Notes: a model not told the origin generated them from the letters alone. Shown: positions 1 to 16,428, counted from the first letter of the stretch. The stretch is 64,000 nucleotides of DNA from Rhynchospora pubera (GCA_028095005.1 CM051460.1:160699461-160763460), one strand, 5' to 3'. A program made the numbers and translations.

Positions 1-5
1 AGATA

Positions 6-1887
6 TGTCCTAGAAGCCAATCTTTTTGGCTACTTCTATGGTTTTATGTTATGGATGATTTTATATCATTTGTTCCTTGATTTATGTGTTGACAGTTTAT
101 TCAGGTTGAGGATCTGAATTATAGATCACTGTGATTCATTTAGTAGTAAATGACAACAATAAATCTAAAGCGTCCATAATCTTGATAATTAACAAGGAAC
201 ATTAATTATCAATAAGATTAGTATGCAAGTTAAGTGTTGATTAAGTTCTATAAATCAAAGGTTAAGAGTAACCAACTTAATTGCATATGTTTATGTTATT
301 TGAACATAGTACAGGACATGACCCAACGAAATAAATATATGGATTGTGTTTTGGTGTCATTATTTATTTCGTTATGATTTTGATTCTAAGTTTGAGATAT
401 TTATCTTTTCCACATAAGGATAGGTTCAATAAATATCGTCTACCGCTGATTCCCGATAAGGGCTGCTATACGGACGTTATTTATGTTCTCTTGAATTGTG
501 CGGGGAAAAGTTAAATAGTCAAGAAAACCGTATGTCCCTCATTAATTCACTTAGTGAGTGACGATATCTGTTTGGGCCCCTTGATGGAGATAGATTGTTT
601 GCTAGCAACTGATACAATTATCTCTAGATCAAGAAACGTATAATCTGCAAGAATGACACATTCCTATCTTGGATTATACGATGATATCGTGAGGCATAGG
701 AATCAAAATAGAGATATATTATTATTCTCTTATGCAGGATTGAAATATTGTAGCTGTACACTATTTATGCGAATTGGGAATCATAACGTGTTGCTAGATA
801 CCGCTTATGATTATTGGATTTAAATAGCGATTTAACTCCATGTCCAACCTAGCATAAATCCTCAAAGGGTCACACAGAATTGGTGTTTTAACCATGCTTG
901 CATTATTTATTTATTTGCAATAATTGGCATTGCAAAATATGATGAGTTGATTAATTAATTAAATAGCGTTGTAGACCGTTATAATTAATTAAATCAAAGG
1001 GATCATATAGAAATAAATTAATGCATTATCTAATCCCTAAATAATTATTATTAAGTTAATAATTATTTATTTTAACACATGTGCATTTTATAGGGCTTTA
1101 ATTAAATAATTAATTAAAGGCCCAATAGGGATCCAAATTGAGAGCAACAAGAGAGGCCATTTAATGAATGATTAAGTGGACCCATGAGGCAATGCAATTG
1201 GCCCATAAAGGCCCTCTTTGTGGCCGGCCAAGCAAGGTGGTAGGTGGGGTGGCAATTTGGTAAATAGTTAGTGTGAGGTAGGTAGGGTTTGCACTCTATA
1301 TAAGGATGTGGATGGTTGCAAATCCCCCTCTCTCTCTCTCCCACTAACCTAGCCGCCCCCCTTCCCTTGTGCGCCTCCCTCTCTCCCATCTCTCCCTATT
1401 GCTCATGTGTTGAGCCCTCCATTCTTCCACAAATAACTTGTTGATTTGCTAGAAGAATTGAGAAAGCTAGGGATTAGGCATCTCCTCCAAGTTACTAGCA
1501 TAACTTGTAGAGGATTTGGTTAATACCAAGTGGACTCGAGGCGATACGACAAGGAGGCGCGAGCTAGACGTGAGCACAACCACCTACAACCTAGCCGGTT
1601 CGAGCCTCTTGATTACTAGCTCAAGAGAGGTATACCTTGAACCTTTCTCTCTTGTGTGAATGGCTTAGTGCAAGATCCGTGTTTGTGCATGATTGTTTAT
1701 GGATAATTAGTAGTATTTAATCATAAAATGAAAATTATGCACTTAACTAACAGAATTAGGCTTGTTCGCCTCTATCGCGTAGTTCGTGAAGCATTTGGTT
1801 CGTGCGAACAGGTTGTTCGGAAGCGTTGCCAAACATATGTTATTAATATATAATGGTAACTTACTTGCAAAATAAAAATTCTTTACA
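6..1887 (+). mobile_element. Probable LTR (solo or 3' LTR) of a copia-type retrotransposon
   Basis: The stretch begins with TGTCCTAG just inside the left edge and can be closed at an ACA at 1885-1887; another ACA near 1834 is also possible. It holds a TATA box at 1297-1303, a CT-rich leader after it and no reading frame of note, as expected of an LTR with U3, R and U5. The five bases before TG do not match the five after either ACA, so a target duplication is not shown. The preceding internal part would lie left of the window. It could instead be another kind of long noncoding repeat; the family assignment is an inference from layout. Confidence 0.42.
1297..1303 (+). promoter_or_regulatory. 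TATA box of the putative LTR promoter
   Basis: TATATAA followed about 30 bases later by a CT-rich tract (CCCCCTCTCTCTCTCTC), the usual look of a plant core promoter and its leader. No coding region follows within the window. Confidence 0.4.
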
Positions 1888-5229
<3,342 letters not shown>

Positions 5230-5387
5230 AGGACCGTTTAGATGGGTAAAAAATAAGGAAGAATAGTCTATTCCGGACGGAAAGTTATTCATAACCATCC
5301 AAACTCTTCACAAAATTACACACTTCCCAATGTTTTCTGTCTGGGAATAGGCTATTCCTCTTATTACTGAGCGATCCAAACGGCCCC
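5230..5387. mobile_element. MITE, family A copy 1
   Basis: The right terminus GATCCAAACGGCCCC at 5373-5387 is identical to that of the copy at 22018-22185. The left terminus (AGGACCGTTTAGATG, 5230-5244) is its degraded inverse. The interior shares the segment ccaaactcttcacaaaatta with the other copy. TTT flanks both ends, compatible with a 3-bp target duplication. The length of about 158 bp and lack of coding capacity fit a nonautonomous DNA element; a 3-bp duplication points to PIF/Harbinger or CACTA relatives (inference). Confidence 0.75.
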
Positions 5388-5800
5388 TTTAATAATTTTT
5401 TAATCCCTATCATCTCATCATGATCAAATAGTCACTATGATTGAAGGATTAAGTCGGACCTGACCCTTCAAAATCTTGTCCTTCAATATCCGTCTTTAAA
5501 AAAAATAATTAGATCCGGCCCTTCTAAGCCCTTGTCCATCGTAAACCCTTCGCAGGACCAGTCTGATCCGAATCATAGGACGGTCTTCTAAAGGATGGGT
5601 TAAGGGCCAAAGATTTTTAGACATTGCTTAGAAGTCAAAATCCCTGAGCATTCAGATATGCTGATATTACAGACAGGTCGAAACGAAATAAATAAATAAA
5701 AAAAAACCATGACAGCAGTTTTTAAGTACAGTTTCTCATTGTTCTGCTCACTATTGAAACCTGTCTACTTTAAACATAAAACTGTCTTCATACCAAAAGC
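5388..5800. other. Spacer downstream of CLPP6, includes its probable 3' UTR
   Basis: No reading frame. The left part is AT-rich spacer; the part next to 5801 should contain the 3' UTR of the minus-strand gene. I could not fix a polyadenylation site. Confidence 0.4.
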
Positions 5801-8800
5801 CTAGTGTACTGTGTCCAGCAGTGCATCAACTAACCCAAAATCCAAGGCCTACAGAATGCAAGACATATGGTAACAAATAAATAATTATGACATTTGCTGG
5901 TCGATATGCCACAAGAAAGATGATTTTGGAGGAATATATCAAAACAAAACAAAATTTGAACCCATTAACGAATAATAATAAGTTACCTCGCCAGCAGTGA
6001 GGAACCGATCCCTTTCAGTGTATCCCTGCACTTTCTCCAAGGGTTGTCCCGTGAAAGCAGAATACATCATGTCAATTCTCTACGAGAAAGAATAAATTTG
6101 GATGGGAAAAAAAATGTTTCAGAATTATCTCCAAGAAGTTCATGGAAAAATGTCAAATACTTTTTGGTAGAGATGTTTACATGACGGTTTTGAAGACCAG
6201 CATTCATTTGGTGGCGTACAGCCTCCGAATCACCCTAAATTATTATGCCAATAAGAATTAAAAAGGAGTGTATATATAGTACTAAAGATTAAACATACAA
6301 TCAAGAAAGCTAGGAAATTTGTATTTATTGTCACACTTCCATGTAAATTACATTAACACTACAAAAATCCCATAACATAAAGCGAACTTTACTCTTTTTT
6401 TTTCTTAAAGTTCTCATAAGAACAATGCATGTAACAAAGTTATAAAAAAAAAATGTACAAGTGTACAATATACTTTGGAAAAAATGAAACAATTACAGCA
6501 TCAATAAAGTTAGAGATCATACAACAAATCCAGTTTGAGGTTGATGGATCATAACTCTAGTATTAGGCATTGCATACCGCATCCCCTTCTCACCTCCAGC
6601 TAACAAAATTGCTCCTTGACTGGCTACTGACCCAAAACCTACTGTACCTACCCTTGGCTTTATCTGTTTTATTTGATAATGAAGAAAAAAGAGTAAGACA
6701 GTTTGCTCTTAGGGTTGATTTGCTCTCATTTGGGTTCGACTGTGGTTATTGAAATTTTGATTGAGACCAACAGTATAAAGATCCTTATTTTAACATTTGA
6801 TTTTCAAAGTTCTTTAAACACATACCCATTTCATACAGTCGTATATTGCAAAAGTCGAATATATACTTCCGCCAATGCAGTTGAGGTAGAGCTGAAGAGA
6901 AGAGAAGCATTTTAGTTAGACAGACAGGATGACAGAGTAATTCAAGATTGGTAAAATGCATGGACATTCGACAGCTCTTAATTGCTTTCTAGGAAATAAA
7001 TAAATGTCATAGCTAGAAAGTTTGATAAAGACATAAGTAGGAAATCAATCATGACGGGCTTTGAGTATATTATCAATCAGGGGTGGAGCTCTTCATGGGC
7101 CACTGGGATATGCCCCGCTGCCAACTGTTTTAATTTGTAAACACACGAAGGGAAATAGAACTTGTTGTGACTCCTTTGCTGTTTAGGGTTAAATAACCGC
7201 CTCTATATGTGGTTTGAACTTTGAAGCTTTTCTGATAAGAAAATCCCCCCAGAATCTTGGTTCAAGCCCAACTGGTTTTATCAACAACCGATATTAAGTT
7301 ATTTATTTTATAGCATCTGGTGCAACACAAAAAGTAAATCAGGAATCTAGATTCATTGCAGTTATTAAGAATATAATAATCCAAATCACAAAATTGGTGA
7401 GCCGGGGAGGGAGGGAGGGAGGGAGGGAGGGGGAGAGGGAGAGAGAGAACAATGCATAACTAAGATGTCTGAATGAACATCAATGGCAGCAAGAGTAAGG
7501 AGTTGAGATATAACACGTTGAGCAACTTGGGGACTGATAAACTGTCCAATATAGATCGTGCGGTTCCTGAACAGCACAGTAGAGAGATCCATCTGACCAT
7601 CTGGTGTTGTCACAACTGGCATTATGGGAGGGTTGTCTCCCTTTGCTGCCACTACAGTACCAGCACCAGCACCTGCACCTTTCTGATACCTGTCACATCA
7701 TTAATACCTCAGACCTGTGGATGGAATGTCTCAAATTCACCTTTATCTTAGATCTCCAAATTTCTGGTTTACAATACTAGGTTTGGGGGTTTATGGAAAG
7801 AGTCTTAAGGTTCTAAACATAGGGGTTTCGAATTCCAGAATTTAAAAATTACAACCTACCACTCCATTCTAAGGCTTATTGCTACTTGTGTTCCCAAAAA
7901 TAAGTAATGAACATACCAAAAGGTTGCACTACAATATTTTACTACAGTACTGGTCAGGGCGTGCAGGGACTGTAATGGCACATGGTAGCATCACTTGTTT
8001 ATCTATCTTATTATAAAAATTTGTATATTTGAATATTCTTTTGGGCTAGATACATCTCCAACTAACTAATAAATAGAATAAGTAGAACACAAGAGTAAAG
8101 GTCCCAAAGAAGAGATTTACATGGAAGAACCGTGACATTGCAAACTCTTTTCAACCTTCAAAGAGCCAGATACATTACAATTTTGAACATGCAAACCTGG
8201 GTTTAAAAAAATACTTGAGTTATAATATTGTAATAGAGTACTCAGAATTGTGTAATTATGTAAGCCTGGTGTGGTAAAATGGAAATGTGGTGAGGCACGC
8301 ACCAAGCTGACCTCAATAATGCACATTTTCTGTTTTGGTTTATCCTTTTGCTGTCAGAATTTAATTTTGAAGTAAAATTAAGCCTCAAGTTACTCCTCAG
8401 TAACATAACTGGCGTACTAAATCATAACAAAAAATAAAATAAAATCAACCTGCGCCAGGCAGTCATATCGATACAGGAGAAGATGGGAACAATATTGCTA
8501 CCATACTGTAAGGCAACAGTCAGTAGCCAAACGAGAAGTAATGTGCTCTTACCCTCTCTTCAGTTATTAATCATATTGAAACACCACAACATCATGTTTT
8601 ACTATAGAAACAGCCTCATATATTGCTTAGAGTTTGGATCAAAGGTATACCTCCAAATGCAGACAGCCTTGAATTGGCAAGGTTGGAATTGCATCCAAAA
8701 CTAGAACAAATACAAGTAAAATTTTACGAGATTATTCATAAATAAACAAGAAAAAAAAAAAAGGTTTAGATACATGACAGTACTGGTATGGTACCAGTAA

Positions 8801-9063
8801 TGCCTAAATTACTGTTCTCCGATAGTTTTCTTGTGATACATGGACCAAAGCTTAAGTACCACAAACTTAGTGCACCGTACAATCGCTTCAAAAATCAAAT
8901 TCAAAAATTGCATTGGCACTCGTTTTTTTTCCCACACATGCACACCAAAACTTAACAAACCAGCGAACAAGTACACAAACCTAATAGAGGAATGAGGAAC
9001 TGATCGGGTACGGATGGAGGCTGGAATAGAGTGGAGCGACGCTGAGGTGGCAATCGGCGCCAT
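5801..9063 (-). CDS. CLPP6: ATP-dependent Clp protease proteolytic subunit 6 (plastid), nine exons
   Basis: Serine-protease subunit of the chloroplast stromal Clp core, which degrades unfolded and tagged proteins with ClpC chaperones. Exons on the minus strand: 9063-8981, 8700-8651, 8196-8121, 7689-7461, 6891-6826, 6663-6526, 6234-6181, 6079-5987, 5848-5801. All have GT/AG borders and the phases join into 279 codons, giving 278 residues; plant ClpP6 is about 270. Residues 1 to about 95 are the poorly conserved, Ser/Arg-containing transit peptide region. From the fourth exon on, the text follows ClpP6 closely (DLSTVLFRNRTIYIGQ, VAQRVISQLLTLA, GGEKGMRYAMPNTRVMIHQP, FTGQPLEKVQ, YTERDRFL). The catalytic triad is present: Ser183 in ASQG, His208 in MIHQ, Asp256 in ERDR. 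Oddity: the usual NCPGGS loop reads NCIGGS. The first three exons rest on splice logic and phase only; the rest is secure. Confidence 0.93.
7404..7447. repeat. (GGGA)n/(CCCT)n microsatellite inside CLPP6 intron 4
   Basis: Repeated GGGA then GA units, C/T-rich on the coding strand, beginning within 15 bases of the exon-4 donor at 7460. The plus strand fits the G-quadruplex pattern of four GGG runs with 1-base loops. Confidence 0.9.
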
Positions 9064-9260
9064 GGAGGATAAAAAATGGCGGAGGGAAGCTCAGAAGTCG
9101 AGAGTAGAGTAGTCTGACTGACTCAGGAGTAGAGTGCTTCGGTTTGGATTAGACCCTTCTTGGACTGGATTGGGTTCAACGGGTCAAAACGGGCCGAAAG
9201 AGTTTATTAATATCAAATAATTTTGGGCCATCGTTTGGTAGCATAGTTTTTTGGGAAATT
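9064..9260 (-). promoter_or_regulatory. CLPP6 5' UTR and proximal promoter region
   Basis: Directly upstream of the CLPP6 start on the minus strand. It carries GGCCC-type boxes (GGGCCA near 9224 and GGGCC near 9190 on the plus strand), as in site II elements frequent in housekeeping and organelle-protein genes. No TATA box is evident. Function is inferred from position. Confidence 0.35.
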
Positions 9261-9264
9261 GATT

Positions 9265-9665
9265 ACGGATAGGGCTGCAAATGCAACGAAACAATCACGG
9301 AACAATCTATTTTCGTTAACCGTTTCATTTATGGCAGAAAAAAAATTAAATTACATTAAGTATTTTGTTTCAAAAGACGATCGTAACGATCAATTAACTG
9401 ACAATTAATTTTTAATACAAAAATTTGAACACGGATGATAAGACTTAATTATTTATTTGAGTTCACTTTGATGATATATATGTTTACCTTATCTATTTTA
9501 TATGTTTAGTTTATTCAAGCGACGGCAAGTGTTGGCAAAATTTCATATGACAGTTATCATTCCTCTGTAAATTATCAAAATGGAAACATACAACCAAATA
9601 AGTTCAATAAAAATAAGTTGAATATGTATATAAAAATCTGAACAAGGGATGCACTACAACAAGTA
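9265..9665 (+). repeat. Dispersed repeat, family D copy 1
   Basis: Shares several blocks in the same order and orientation with 30350-30920: the TTCGTTAACCGTT core, TATTTTGTTTCAARAGACGATC, and a terminal block around aataaaaataarttgaat. No coding capacity and no terminal repeats that I can fix; probably a nonautonomous element. Confidence 0.5.
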
Positions 9666-12600
9666 TGGGCTATAGATAGACTTGATTCTCTTCCAATATG
9701 CTAGAAAAACTCTATCTAAAATTTCTTACAAGACTTACAATTGTCATGCACAACTCGGTGTTGCTATGATCTATTGCATGACTTATTTAGTGTGTTGGTA
9801 AAGGTTAAAAATAGTCTTCCAAAATAAATTTCATACTACACTTATTTATTTCAACAATAGCATGATAAAAAAAAAGTCTATCAAAGATAATTCTGCTACT
9901 ACACCTTTTATTTAAACAATTGCATGAGAAAAAAAGTCTATCAAAAGTAAATTCGTTGCTACACTTTTATTTAAATAATTGCATGATAAACTAGTCTTCC
10001 AAGACTAATTCGTTGCTACACATTTGCTAAATGATTAGCATGATCATGTGATCTTGCTATTTGTTTTTTTATTCTATAATTAAATTATAATAAATAAATT
10101 AATTAAATATTAACATTTCTTGCAATATTAATAATCAAACACGTATTAATAAATATTGTTACTATTATACACGTAATACAAAGAATCATATTATTGTAAC
10201 CATTATAAATTTATTAATAATAAAAATCAATTTATAATACATACAAACGCGATGTTAAATCATTTGCAACAGACGCCATAATAATTAAACTAAAGAAAGT
10301 ACATATCTTAAAATGCAAAAAAAAAAAAAAACTTAAAAACTATTAGTCATTCGAAGTTGATGCGTCTCTTCAACTTCAACAATTGTGCCTTCGACATCCG
10401 ATCTGATCCAACATTGATCTTCTAAAAAGGCTGCATGGTACGGGACTACGGGTCATGTTCAACACCTTGTAGCATATCTTCATTCCCCATATCTTTAACT
10501 ACAAAAAATATTACTAAAGGCAAAGTAAAAAAGATTATGAGGTGATATTATACAATTGGGAGCAGTAAAGTTAAAAGTAAAATAGACTTGTTCTGACATG
10601 CTGCTAACCCACAAAGATGAATTGAGCAAATAACTTAAGAGAAACAATCATAGTGGTAAAATATTTAGTTTCTAGATAGGTGCATTTGTTATCCTTAATC
10701 CTCACTTATCCTATTTTTTATGTATCATTTTTCAGTGATATATATATATTGGACTGATATGAAATAACTACAATCAAAGTTGAAGAAAAAACAAAGGAAC
10801 ACCGACCATGATAAGAGGTCTATGTTTCCTAGGTCATACTTTTAGGATAAGAACAGCTCTTTTTGTCAATAAAATTTTAGTACACAGCAAGTACAAAGAT
10901 TCAATAGTAGGGAACGATAAACAAACCTTAAGATGATGCTGGAACAAAATTCAAGAAGCTCCTGAGAAACAAAAGCAGATTCGTTGACGGACAACTAATA
11001 ACACAAATCTAAGAGAAATCAAATAGAATTTAAACAACTGATAGAGAACAATCAGACAAGATTTACGAAAGTTAAATAACTCAAACTCAATATTAGAGAT
11101 ACCACTAATGTATAAATGTACCAGAATCGACGACATTGCAGCAGCAGTAGAGAGCACAATTTTTTAGTCTTCTTATCGGCATAGATAGACACATGCACTT
11201 ATTCATGCATCTAATCATACAATTGTTTGCTCATTAAATCCTCGTGCTGTAGATAAAACAAAAAACACCTAATGGAATAGACCATGAAAAATGCAAAGAA
11301 TAGCAGGAGTCCTTCACCTCCTTTGAGAGTTGATGAAGGTAGATGTAAGGCAGTCTTTAAGATTTCATTGAATAGATCATAACATACTTAATGCATTTTT
11401 TTTATTATAGAAGGCACATTTGTATATTGGCAAATCAGAAACTGACATGAAAATGGTGTAAGATGTGATATTGCCCTTCAGTGCATGTAATCAGCAGCCT
11501 GTAGAATGACAATGTCAATATACCTTGTATTTGTGATATCCATGAGCAGCCACATCACCCATGTTGTTGTCTGGCATATTTCCTGTAATGCAAATATACT
11601 ACCATTATAACTGCTTGACAAGTAGCGCGTTAGAGAGAGAGATAGAGATCAGAATGAACATAAGTATCCCAGATGGAGGGACTTCTCCCGTCCTCATCTG
11701 CATATTATTTATAAGATCCTTAATTCAATTTGATCGATACAGAAAGAGAAACATATTATTTACCGATTATGAGGGAGAGAGAGTCGGAGTTCGGAAGAAG
11801 CAGCTCAACATTGAGTTAATTTAGTTTAATTAGAGTTGCTATGATCAACACAGATTGACTAAATTAACTTAACCAACATATAAAAGAAGCAACATTGTTA
11901 AGAATTACTTTTCCTAATTTAAAATTAAGTTCATGAAAAGCTACCTCAATGCATCTCCTTGATGCGAGTGCCAACGATGGAGCTGCGATGTTGGACGGGG
12001 TACGAGAAGAGAGGGGAACAGATGACACTGAGCATGAGCTGCAGCCTGGCCTCGCGGCTCAGACAGGGCAGTACCTGTGTGACTGTGTCGATCGGTCCCT
12101 GATTTGAGACCGCATCCACTCCGTGACATTCTTCATCTCGGACCAGGTCTGAGACGATCTTGGATTTGGATCAGGTAATTCAATTTGATCGATAAAGAAA
12201 GAGAAGCATATTAGCTACCGATTAGAAGAGAGAGAGTCGGAGTTGGAACAATAAATGGGCCAATAAAATTAGTCTTATCTAAACAATTACAATTGATGGT
12301 GCTTAAATTTTGCTAGCTGCTAGTTATTAAGCAGGTTAACAGTGAAAAAACAAATTGAACCAATAACAAAACAATGCTCTTAAGAATAACAATATGAAAA
12401 TAAAATTGTACTCATGCTTAATACAAGAAACGAAGGAAAGCTGCTCGGCAAACTCTGAGTCGATGGGCCGCACACGGTTGAGATTGGAGCCACAAATTCG
12501 GGTGTTGACGGCGCTCGAAGGGTTAGGTTAAATTCTGAAATGAGATCGGCGGAGAGAAGGGGTTCAGAAATTAGAATGGAAAGGCAAGGGATAGCTGGAG

Positions 12601-13429
12601 AAACATTTTAGTTGTTTGAAACTGAGAGGGGAAAATAAAAGGTAAGCTAAATTTTGGAGATAATTTTAGTCCAATACATAATTGAGAATGTCGTGAAGTT
12701 TTTAATTCGATATACTATACTTTTAATTATAAAATAATTATACCAAAATATATTATATGTATTTTTTAATAGCATGGGTTCAAATAATAATTTCCAAGTA
12801 TATCTTGTTGCATTTTTTATAAGTATATAATTTCCAAGTATAATAAGTTTCAAGTATATACACTTTATCTTACTATAAGAATTATTATTTATATTTGGAG
12901 ACGACGAATGAATACAATTTCATTTTTTTTCTCTATTTGCTTTTTAACAAATTCTTAATTTAATGCGTTTTTTGTTTGACATTGGTAAACGACGCTACAA
13001 ATAATAATACTCGCTATTATTATGATTATTATTATTATTATTATTAACGAAAATTTCAAAACTCCGACATTTATAAACTGTATTTATTGCTGAACAATGA
13101 CGTTCATACTGTAATTATTATTTTTAAAAATACATTTTATATGACTACCGTTTATAAAATGTCATGCTTTTAAGTTTTAAGAAAAATTAACCTTACATGT
13201 CTGGCAAGATCAACCAAAATATAAAAAATATTACAAATTTAAATAAAACATAACTAGGGAGCACTTTTCTCATTATTTCTCATGACATATTATAAAATAC
13301 TATTTTGTGGCATTATAAACTAGTATTTCAATTTAAGTTTAAAATTTTGAAAGTAAAAAAATAACTAAAATGTCAAAATTAATTATTTGGTTGAATTCGA
13401 TTTTTAATTGACATTTTTTTTAATAAAGA
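9666..13429. other. Intergenic; possible remains of a minus-strand gene at 10440-12540
   Basis: No clear gene. On the minus strand, short coding-looking stretches sit next to splice-like signals: near 12530-12410, 12175-11945 (ending before GTAGCT), 11580-11524 (reads NMPDNNMGDVAAHGYHKYK before GTATAT) and 10505-10440 (reads KDMGNEDMLQGVEHDP then stop). They lack a consistent chain of phases that I can prove, and I do not recognise the product. They may be a decayed gene or a real gene of unknown family. The remainder is AT-rich. Confidence 0.2.
11706..12256 (+). repeat. Direct repeat pair of about 80 bp (11706-11788 and 12174-12256)
   Basis: Both copies share AATTCAATTTGATCGATA followed by AAGAAAGAGAARCATATTA and GAGAGAGAGTCGGAGTT, with about 85 percent identity by eye and an offset of about 470 bases. 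It looks like a local duplication. Confidence 0.7.
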
Positions 13430-13818
13430 AAAATAATTAGATAAGAAAAGTATGAGTCAATTGATGGTAAATAATTTGATGTAGAGTTGTAAATTGAATT
13501 TCAAATATTAATTTTGTTAAACTAATCAATATTAATAATTAAATTTGTGTTGATGTGTTGTGTTAATTTGTGTTCGTATCATGTTCATTTCTTGTCAATT
13601 CATATTCATGTCATGTCATGTTCATTATTTGTGTTATGTTGTGTGTCAAATCGTGCTGTGTTGAATCGTGCCAAACTTTTGATTGTCCCAACACGACATG
13701 ATTATGGCATGACACGATAACATGTTCGCTTCATGCCAATTCCGTATTAGTGTCGTGATGTGTCAAGACACACATGTCGAACCGAAACAATCGTGTCGTT
13801 TCATTCTGGAGAACGCTA
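13430..13818 (+). mobile_element. CGTGTC-rich inverted-repeat element, family B copy 1
   Basis: An AT-rich block (13430-13540) is followed by a block dense in GTGT/CACGACAC words, ending in GGAGAACGCTA near 13818. The reverse complement of 25598-25870 matches both blocks, and the end resembles the TAGAACACTA end of the second copy at 26250. Noncoding. Terminal TAGTGTTCTA-like ends suggest a hAT-related MITE (inference); no clean 8-bp target duplication. Confidence 0.55.
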
Positions 13819-13853
13819 ATTACTAGAGATTTATTTGGTGTGTTTGGATGGAG

Positions 13854-13890
13854 CGTGAATAAGCCAATTCATGAATACGGCTTATTCACG
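13854..13890. repeat. Perfect 12-bp hairpin
   Basis: CGTGAATAAGCC and its exact inverse GGCTTATTCACG flank a 13-base loop. TGTGTTTGGATGG just upstream resembles MITE ends, so this may be a fragment of one. Confidence 0.7.
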
Positions 13891-13914
13891 CAAACTAGAC
13901 ATGCTACGAATTAA

Positions 13915-13915
13915 C

Positions 13916-13968
<53 letters not shown>

Positions 13969-13989
13969 TATTATTATTATTATTATTAA
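13915..13989. repeat. (ATT)n microsatellite
   Basis: About 75 bases of TTA/ATT with one interruption. It gives a spurious poly-isoleucine ORF on the minus strand. Confidence 0.95.
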
Positions 13990-16304
13990 TATAATTATTT
14001 TTAGTTATTTTATGAATTAATTTTAATAATATAATGAAAATATTAATAATAATTGTAATTACACTAATTAATATAAAATGTTGCATGGATACGGGTCTAG
14101 AAAAACGAATCGCTGGAAAATTGATGGCACGTTAGCCATTCTCTCTTTATATATATAATTTTTTTTTTCTAAATATGACAAGAATCGGTGTATAGAAGTT
14201 TTGAAATTTGAAAAATTATTTGAATTTTTTGTACACCTATAATTAAGAAATTTTATATCATTGGATATCTTATATTTTATATCATTGTATAAATTTTCAT
14301 AGCCAAATGAATTTTAAATGACTTCCAAACAATTTAAAGAAACTATCGCATCTTTATGGAAATTAAATTTTATAAGATTTAGAAAATTATTTGAAAAATG
14401 TATATCCCTGAATTTCTAAATATATATATATAGAAAGCTAAAGGAGACTGTTGACGAACGTGGCATTAAAAGCCAACATTTTTGCTTGATATGATCCTTT
14501 CCTTCAAAATAACAAAACAAACTCTCAATGAATAATACTTTAAATCAATTAAGTGCACCTGCTCCAAAATTACTTCCATAGTCCGACAATAATTTTCTTT
14601 GTAAATAAAGTATAATGACAAAATTTTTTAAAAATATAATATATTGCTATCGAACATGGCAATCAGTCATATGATGAAAATTAAACTTTCATGAATTTTT
14701 TTGCTTTAGCGTAGTTTATTTATTTATTTGTGAGACGATAATTTGGCAAGCTCCTTGTGCCTCCACATACATTCGAATTATTTGGAAGCAGATGGTTTGT
14801 AAGGAAAATTAATTTCTTTCTTTTTTAACACCAAATTTACAATCCAAAATTTCTTTTGGCGCCGTCCATATTTTGAAAAAAAAAAGAAGGAATGTTTGTT
14901 TACCAAATCCACCTTGCGCCACATCAGCTACTCGCATATATGAATGAAAATTTGGCAGAAAATTAAACTTAGCAGTAAATTTAGCATTATTCCTTGCAAG
15001 GTTAAAAAAATCTTGCAATAACACTATTTTATTTTCATTGTAGCTACATCAAAATTTCATCTTGCAACTTTATCTTGTAATAACACCATCTATGTTGGTA
15101 AATGAAAAACTTTGCAGCAAAGATCTAGCTATAAACCAATTTTCTTGTAGTGATGACAAAACTCTTTTTGTATGTGTTCACTTTGATTATCTCTTTATTC
15201 TTTTTGTCTATTTTATACGATTATTTTGTTCAAGCAATAGCAACCGATGGAAAAACTATATATGACAAAAATATTTTTCTGTTTTTTTTTTAGGGTCATT
15301 AGCATAGTTGACGTCTTGACAGGCCACAATGCTAGTTACATGTGGAAGCACATCCTCAATCAACATGGCTTTTACTTCATTAATCAATCAAGGGCGTTTG
15401 ACAACACCACAGTTTAGTGAGATAAAAAATTAAAGGTAGTAACCTTAGACAATTATAAATAAGCAAATTAATTTATAAACTCAGAAGTTGGACTAATTTT
15501 ATACATGCCAAACGATCCCTTATTGCATTGATTTTTAACCGATCTGGGGGCAAACATGTCATGTACTAAAAATATTATTGACTGTATTTAGTATATACAT
15601 ATTAAAAAAAATTGATTTGTAGAATTTGACATATCAAACCACGTGAGAAATCATTGTTGCTTAAAAACACACCATGCACTGGCTCGCTGGATGATAAACT
15701 ATCTGAATTGTAAGTTCCAGTGTTTAGTAAAATCTTAATTCTACACATGTCTAATAACCAGAATTTAATAAATTGTTAAAAATATCAATGACCACATGCG
15801 TAAAATGCAATTCACATTTCCGACAACTTAAATCAATTTTACGGTGCAAGAATTTCCTTGAACTTCATATCTACCCTAATTTGCTTTCGAGCAGTTATGA
15901 TATTCCAAGGGCGATTTACGCATATTTTTCAGAGAAATTCATAACTTTTGTTACGAAAACATTAATTACCTGTATTTTCTTATTAGATCGAAGGCATAAA
16001 AACCAATTCTATCCAAACGCCAAGCAAAAATTCTCTTGACGAACCAATTAGAATATTTCTCTAAAATTATTCGAATTTCTGTAACTATCCATCACCTAGT
16101 AGTTAGTAGTTACCTCATCAAATGAAACATGTCATAAACCCTTCATGGAAAGTACCAGCACGGGTTGCTGTACGGGACATGACCGCAGAAGAACCGGCCT
16201 CCAGTCTATAAGATAACAGTGTAGAGTGTAGGACACAGAAATCTATTCCCTAATTGGCGATTAAAACCTACCTTCCTAGAAAGATCATGAAAGAGTACAT
16301 CTCC
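13990..16304. other. Intergenic, nothing recognised
   Basis: AT-rich DNA on both strands; ORFs up to 88 codons show no family likeness. No tRNA or rRNA seen. Confidence 0.5.
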
Positions 16305-16428
16305 ATTACTGCTTAGGAATAAATTTATCGGGAAATGTGTAACTTTGTGAAAAATTTGAATTGTTTATAATAAATTTATGGTAGAAAAATGAAATTTTTT
16401 AAATTTCTTGGAGAATCCAAACAGCTCC
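16305..16428 (-). mobile_element. MITE, family A copy 3, truncated
   Basis: The reverse complement of the copy at 22018-22185 aligns here: GCTTAGGAA, then AAATTTAT, GTGTAACTTTGTGA and TTGTTTATAATAAATTTATGG, ending in AATCCAAACAGCTCC at 16414-16428 (two to three changes from the family terminus). The other terminus is missing. Confidence 0.65.

Noticed and set aside
13904..14086. Minus-strand ORF with poly-isoleucine
   Set aside because: Produced by the second (ATT)n microsatellite.
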